64,000 nt of DNA. Origin: Planctomycetota bacterium. GTDB taxonomy: Bacteria > Planctomycetota > JAJSAM01. Each line of letters begins with the position of its first letter. The stretch's first letter is position 1. The stretch lies in contig JAJSAM010000014.1 in NCBI GenBank assembly GCA_024274785.1, positions 38,988-102,987 on the forward strand, read 5' to 3'. Under the pieces are notes generated by a model. The model was not told the origin of the DNA, did no database searches, and worked only from the letters and a program-made list of their open reading frames with translations. The position numbers were made by a program, and so were the translations under genes. Below, piece after piece: positions 60,371 to 64,000 of the stretch.

Positions 60371-60828
60371 TGCCGGCCGGCACGGCACTGGTGATCGGTT
60401 ACGGCAACCCGGGCCGGAAGGACGACGGTCTGGGACCGGCGCTGGCCGAGGCGGTGGTCGCGCGCGGATTCGCCGGGGTGTCCGTCGAGCAGAGCTACCA
60501 GCTCATGGTGGAGGATGCCGCCCGGGTGGCGGAGCACGATCTCGTGGTCTTCGCCGACGCGCACCACACTTGCGAGCCGCCCTTCCTGCTGACGGAAGTG
60601 GAGCCGGATCCGGCGCCGGGATTCTCGACGCATTCCGCTTCGCCGGGGGCGGTGTTGTCGCTCGCGCGCGAGCACTTCGGAGCGACCGCCAGGGCCTACG
60701 TCCTCGGCATCCGGGGCTACGACCTCGAGTCCTTCGAAGAGGGGCTCACCGACCAGGCGAGGGCGAACCTCGATCAGGCGATAGACTTCATCGGGCCGTT
60801 CCTCGAGGCAAGGGGCGAACATGACTGA
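60370..60828 (+). CDS. hoxW: hydrogenase maturation endopeptidase (HoxW-type)
   Basis: The 152-residue protease has the family opening VIGYGNPGRKDDGLGPALAE and the metal-sensing positions in FADAHHTCEPPF and FSTHSASPGAVL. It should cleave the HoxH C-terminal peptide after nickel insertion. Its ATG overlaps the hoxH stop (TGATG), and its end overlaps the receiver gene by 8 bp. Confidence 0.9.
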   Translation: MPAGTALVIGYGNPGRKDDGLGPALAEAVVARGFAGVSVEQSYQLMVEDAARVAEHDLVVFADAHHTCEPPFLLTEVEPDPAPGFSTHSASPGAVLSLAREHFGATARAYVLGIRGYDLESFEEGLTDQARANLDQAIDFIGPFLEARGEHD

Positions 60829-61195
60829 TCAGAAGAAGGTCATCCTCTACATCGACGACGACCAGGACTACCTGGACATGCTGCGCGCCATCCTCGAAGC
60901 GGAAGGCTACGAGATGGTGGAGGCCCGGAGCGCCGAGGAGGGGCTGCAGCTCTTTCGCGAGGTCGAACCGGACCTCGTCATCGTGGACCTGATGATGGAG
61001 GAGGTCGATTCCGGGACGAGCTTCGTGAAGGACCTGAAGGTCGCCGGCGCCGGCGTCCCCGTCTACATGCTGAGTTCGGTGGGCGACAACCTCTCGATGA
61101 CGGTGGACCCGGGGCAACTGGGCCTGGACGGGGTCTTCCAGAAACCGATCGACGGCCGGACGTTGCTGACGGTGCTGAAGGTGAAGCTGGGGTAG
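60821..61195 (+). CDS. single-domain response regulator receiver, last gene of the hydrogenase operon
   Basis: A 124-residue receiver with IDDDQDYLDML, phosphoacceptor VIVDLMMEE, LSSVG (where Ser replaces the usual Thr region) and FQKPID. There is no output domain. It overlaps hoxW, so it is cotranslated with the hydrogenase. It is the second case in the window of a lone receiver attached to a redox enzyme operon. No kinase is adjacent. Stop codon TAG. Confidence 0.87.
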   Translation: MTDQKKVILYIDDDQDYLDMLRAILEAEGYEMVEARSAEEGLQLFREVEPDLVIVDLMMEEVDSGTSFVKDLKVAGAGVPVYMLSSVGDNLSMTVDPGQLGLDGVFQKPIDGRTLLTVLKVKLG

Positions 61196-61228
61196 CAGAG
61201 GTGCCGATCCGGAACGGGACGATGGAGC

Positions 61229-61360
61229 TCAGCCGAACAGTGCTCCGGTCTGCTCCGAGAAGTCACCCAGCAGGTCTTCCACTCGCACTGCCGGCGCCTT
61301 GATCTGAACAGCCCGGCATCGGGGTTTCACATAAAGAGCCTTCTTGCTCGCGATCATCAT
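61229..61360 (-). CDS. 43-residue peptide, possible RiPP-type precursor
   Basis: A short frame with a strong ribosome-binding site (GTGGAGG, 7 bp before ATGATG) encodes MMIASKKALYVKPRCRAV, then QIKAPAVRVEDLLGDF and SEQTGALFG. A Lys-Lys-x-x-Tyr-x-Lys-Pro opening followed by a Leu-Leu-Gly segment and a short Gly-ending tail recalls leader-core precursors of ribosomally made peptides in polysaccharide and lasso-like clusters. No radical-SAM, PqqD or cyclase gene is in the window, so this is tentative. The rest of 61196-61642 holds nothing I recognise. Confidence 0.4.
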   Translation of the reverse strand: MMIASKKALYVKPRCRAVQIKAPAVRVEDLLGDFSEQTGALFG

Positions 61361-61642
61361 GATCCTGCCTCCACTGCGGCACCGGTGCGTTTCGGCGAGC
61401 CCGCAATGCTCGAAAACGCGAATACGGAGATTGGCGCCCTCCGTACCCTTCCCTCTGAGCCACGCGATTCACGCAAGCTCACCGGTAAATGGCCGAAATG
61501 CGGGCCTGCTTTGAAAAAAAACGGGGAATTGCGTGGGTGGCTGCTCGTCGGCGCCGCGGAAACTCATCCATCCCGGGCCGCCTCGGGGCCCGCGGTCGGC
61601 TCGTAGCCTGGTCGGAACCGGGCAGTCTTGCCCCTCCCCGGA

Positions 61643-62608
61643 CTATCCCCAGAGCCCGGTGTGCTCGAGGAACCGCACCGATTGGTCGCACAACTTCACG
61701 TAGCGTTCGAGAGGAAACTCCTCGAGGGTCAGGCCGATCCGGCCGAGCGCCGCGAGTACGTGGAGCGATGCGTCACCGGGGCTCAGGTTCAACGCGGCGG
61801 TGTACGCCCCGAGGTGCCGGCGTGCGCGCGCCAGTCCCATGGTCGAGGACATGCAGTATCGGATGAGGTCGAAGTACGGTGCGCCGTGGAACCGCGCGCC
61901 GCCCCAGTCGATGACCCGGAAGCCGAAGGGGTGCGCCAGGCCGTCCCGCCGCCGTGGGCAAAGGAGAATGTTGCCGAGCCAGAAGTCGGAGTGCTGCAGC
62001 ACCGTGACCGGTGGGTGTGCTCCCTGCTCCAGGACGCCGAGGGCACGGCCGGCGGCCGAGCGGACGGGCTCGGGGAGGGCTTCGTGCTCCACCATCGATT
62101 CGAGCGGAAGCCGGAGGTACCGGTGGATCCGCTCCTCGTCCTCGAGCCGGTGAATCGACTGCAGCGCCACGGTCCGCAGCCACCCGCAGACGCGGGGGAT
62201 CAGCATCTTCTTCTGCACGCCCCGGATGAGCCGGGACTTGCTGAGTGCACGGAATTCCGGCCAGACCGCGAAGCTCAGGCCGCGCCGACGACCGCTCTCG
62301 AGCGGTTCCGAAACGACCTCGGCGCAGCGACCGGAGAGAGTGGAGCGCGCCCGGACCGCATTCCGCACCGCTCGCTCCACGGCATCCGGAAACGCTCGTT
62401 GCGAGATCATCAGGACGGCGTTGTGTTCCGGTCGGACACCGGGAAGATAGAGCTTGGTGGCGCTATCGTCGACCTCCCGCTTGAAGTCCGGGGTGTCGAT
62501 CTCCGTGAGCGCCCGCGGGTCGTACCGGCCGTCGGACCGCCGGCTGACGTAATCGATGATCTCGCGGATGCAGCCTTCGGGATCGGTGCTCTCCGGGTTC
62601 GTATTCAA
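61643..62608 (-). CDS. APH/choline-kinase-type phosphotransferase
   Basis: The 321-residue protein has the aminoglycoside-phosphotransferase fold. The catalytic loop is LQHSDFWLGNILL (His-x-Asp with the following Asn) and the metal-binding VIDWGGARFHGAPYFDLIRY. The N-lobe contains ATKLYLPG, where Lys would bind ATP. The start is TTG at 62608, overlapping the TGA of the methyltransferase gene, so the two are translationally coupled. Its substrate is unknown; similar kinases occur in envelope polysaccharide or secondary-metabolite clusters. Stop codon TAG. Confidence 0.7.
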   Translation of the reverse strand: MNTNPESTDPEGCIREIIDYVSRRSDGRYDPRALTEIDTPDFKREVDDSATKLYLPGVRPEHNAVLMISQRAFPDAVERAVRNAVRARSTLSGRCAEVVSEPLESGRRRGLSFAVWPEFRALSKSRLIRGVQKKMLIPRVCGWLRTVALQSIHRLEDEERIHRYLRLPLESMVEHEALPEPVRSAAGRALGVLEQGAHPPVTVLQHSDFWLGNILLCPRRRDGLAHPFGFRVIDWGGARFHGAPYFDLIRYCMSSTMGLARARRHLGAYTAALNLSPGDASLHVLAALGRIGLTLEEFPLERYVKLCDQSVRFLEHTGLWG

Positions 62609-63168
62609 GTCCGGTCGGCCTTGCCTGCGAGGAAGACGAGGGAGGGCGCGAACCACAACTTGGCCCGGAACGGGATCTTTGTGAGGAGCACCCGGGTGGC
62701 CCGGCCGGAAGAGAGCAACTCCTGGTCCTCCCTCAGTCTTGCCAGCTTCTGCTCCGGAATCACCTCGAGCGCTTCGAGACGACCGCACCGTTTCGCGATG
62801 GCCCGGGTGTGCTGGCCGAGGCTCGCGCCGATCTCGAGCACTCGGGAGTCGCTCCTCAGGTCGAGGAGGTCGAGGTACGGCATCCGGGACGTACTGGTGA
62901 CGTGGGCCGGGTTGTCGAGCACCGTCTCGAAGGCCTGCTGATAGCCGTCGGCACGCGCCACCTCGATCAGCCGGCGCCGGTGTGCGGGATGGGGAGAATC
63001 CCAGGTCTGCCGGGAGAGGAAACTGGCGACACCGTGCCGGACGGCGTAGGTGTGCCCGCCGTCGGTGGTCGTCAGGCCCGACTCGGGATCCACTTCGAGC
63101 GATGCCCGGGTCTGGGGACAGGCCAGAAGAGACAGACTCTCCTCACTGATTTCCAGATCAACCGGCAT
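62605..63168 (-). CDS. SAM-dependent methyltransferase-like protein with Trm112-type N-terminus
   Basis: Residues about 1-55 look like a Trm112/YcaR-type small domain (LLACPQTRASLEVDPESG ... YAVRHGVASFLS). Residues 85-187 hold a class I methyltransferase start (VLEIGASLGQHTRAIAKRC, then LEALEVIPEQ). The Rossmann fold is shorter than usual, so only the N-terminal half of the methyltransferase domain is present. It may depend on its partner or be truncated. Coupled to the phosphotransferase gene by a TTGA overlap. Confidence 0.65.
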   Translation of the reverse strand: MPVDLEISEESLSLLACPQTRASLEVDPESGLTTTDGGHTYAVRHGVASFLSRQTWDSPHPAHRRRLIEVARADGYQQAFETVLDNPAHVTSTSRMPYLDLLDLRSDSRVLEIGASLGQHTRAIAKRCGRLEALEVIPEQKLARLREDQELLSSGRATRVLLTKIPFRAKLWFAPSLVFLAGKADRT

Positions 63169-63314
63169 GACGTGCCTTCCCTTCCCCGTGATGATGGCCT
63201 TGCATGGGAAACGTGCCAGGAGCAGGAACCTTGACCGTACTATCGGTATCCAGGGCGGGGGCCTTGAATTCCATGGACCGGATTTCCAACCTGCTCCCGG
63301 ATCGGAGAGGGCCT

Positions 63315-63572
63315 GTGAAACGGAATATCGAGTGGGACGAGAAGATCGACGGCGGAGTCAAGCGCACCGTCCGGATCAGCTTTCCCGGCAAGCGGATCGT
63401 CAAGTGGCAGTTCAAGCGATCCGACCGGGAAGGGTGGGATTACGACTCCCCGCCGACCGCCGAAGACTGGCGGTATCTCGAGGAGCGGCTCGAGGGCATG
63501 GTCAACCGGCGCCGGGCCAAGTACGAGACTCTGGAACTCGTCCGCAAGCTGCGGCGGAAACTGGAGGAGTGA
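63315..63572 (+). CDS. small charged protein of unknown function
   Basis: An 85-residue protein: beta-rich first half (RTVRISFPGKRIVKWQFKRS) and helical second half (AEDWRYLEERLEGMVNRRRA). The GTG at 63315 follows GGAGAGG at good spacing. It lies 4 bp before the S4-domain gene, so the two are probably cotranscribed. I know no family name for it. Confidence 0.6.
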   Translation: MKRNIEWDEKIDGGVKRTVRISFPGKRIVKWQFKRSDREGWDYDSPPTAEDWRYLEERLEGMVNRRRAKYETLELVRKLRRKLEE

Positions 63573-63576
63573 AGCT

Positions 63577-63798
63577 TTGGAATTCACCATCCGGGATGAG
63601 TACATCGAGCTCTGCAAGCTCCTGAAGGCCGCCAATCTCGTCATGTCCGGTGGGGAGGGAAAGCGGGTGGTGGCCGAGGGCATGGTCACGGTGGACGGTG
63701 AACTCGAGACGCGCAAACGCTGCAAGATCCGCCCGGGACAGATCGTCCGCTTCGGCGACCGGGAGATCGAGGTGAGGGGAGAACCCGATCGTTCGTGA
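63577..63798 (+). CDS. S4-domain RNA-binding protein (YbcJ/RlbA-like)
   Basis: The 73-residue protein is a lone S4 domain: EYIELCKLLKAANLVMSGGE, then KRVVAEGMVTVDGELETRKR and RPGQIVRFGDREIEV. Such proteins bind structured RNA, probably ribosomal. The TTG start at 63577 is supported by GGAGGAG 8 bp upstream. Confidence 0.85.
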   Translation: MEFTIRDEYIELCKLLKAANLVMSGGEGKRVVAEGMVTVDGELETRKRCKIRPGQIVRFGDREIEVRGEPDRS

Positions 63799-63885
63799 TC
63801 TGCTCCTCGGGGAGTATCTTCCCCCCCTCCTGGCGGTCGCGGCGAAACCGTCGACCCCGATCAACGGGCAAGGAGCCAACCGGGT

Positions 63886-64000
63886 ATGGGTGACTACGGG
63901 AAAGGGCTGAAGCGAGAGGTCGCGGAGGTGAAGTTCCTGATCCACGACCTGCGCGTGGAGCGGTTCATCAACGAGGTGATTCACTTCCACGTCACCCTGA
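63886..64000 (+). CDS. start of a gene truncated by the window edge
   Basis: An ATG at 63886 with AAGGAG upstream opens a frame reading MGDYGKGLKREVAEVKFLIH, then DLRVERFINEVIHFHVTL to the end of the window. Codon use is coding-like. Too little is present to name it. Confidence 0.5.
   Translation, partial: MGDYGKGLKREVAEVKFLIHDLRVERFINEVIHFHVTL

Noticed and set aside
1..64000. General reassignment of TAG to a sense codon
   Set aside because: TAG ends many intact genes at the expected place (for example the MacB-like permease at 7819, both hydrogenase- and Hdr-linked receivers, and the C11 peptidase at 25716). At most, TAG would be read through in some contexts.

Overview
The window is 64 kb of GC-rich DNA from a diderm (Gram-negative type) bacterium. 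Outer-membrane TolC-like and lipoprotein adaptor genes, many Sec signal peptides, a PEP-CTERM sorting tail, secreted C11 peptidases and HEAT/beta-propeller exoproteins point to an uncultured, planctomycete-like or other PVC/deltaproteobacterium-like lineage. The phylum cannot be fixed from the sequence alone. No rRNA, tRNA or CRISPR array was seen.

Layout. 0-8 kb: end of a PAS-GGDEF gene, an OsmC protein, then a likely operon of tryptophanase plus a TolC/MacA/MacB-like tripartite exporter. 8-14.8 kb: a secreted alpha/beta hydrolase, a polytopic membrane protein, small conserved proteins, a LON-substrate-binding-domain protein, a nuclease-like protein and a two-CW/HTH protein. 15-20 kb: a five-gene unit of macro-domain protein, heme-type membrane subunit, HdrD-like Fe-S protein fused to a response-regulator receiver domain, PAS-PAS histidine kinase and receiver protein, which looks like electron transfer wired to two-component signalling. 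20-36 kb: an export-oriented block with a PEP-CTERM protein, a zinc protease, two tandem clostripain-type peptidases with matching promoters, a 996-residue Ig/propeller protein, a HEAT-repeat protein and a c-type cytochrome-like gene with two in-frame UGA codons, each followed by a SECIS-like hairpin. 36-43 kb: SGNH hydrolase, OmpR/EnvZ-type pair, and a divergent MoxR module. 43-48 kb: ISL3 remnant, metH and metF. 48-51 kb: a small nucleotidyltransferase pair and a DUF4143-type ATPase in a scarred region with 66-bp direct repeats and gene fragments. 51-61 kb: hypF-hypC-hypD-hypE-hoxF-hoxU-hoxY-hoxH-hoxW plus a receiver protein, encoding a group 3d-type NAD-coupled [NiFe] hydrogenase and part of its maturation machinery. 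61-64 kb: a possible RiPP-like short peptide, a phosphotransferase, a methyltransferase, an S4-domain protein and a truncated gene.

Three cross-cutting observations stand out. (1) The gene at 35049-35921 is a candidate double-Sec selenoprotein. (2) Three otherwise intact, widely conserved genes (tolC-like, macB-like, hoxU) are each interrupted by exactly one in-frame TAG, although TAG is also an ordinary stop elsewhere in the window. (3) A roughly 155-bp dispersed repeat with terminal inverted repeats occurs four times, each copy next to the 3' end of a gene, and a second repeat family starts exactly at TAG stop codons.
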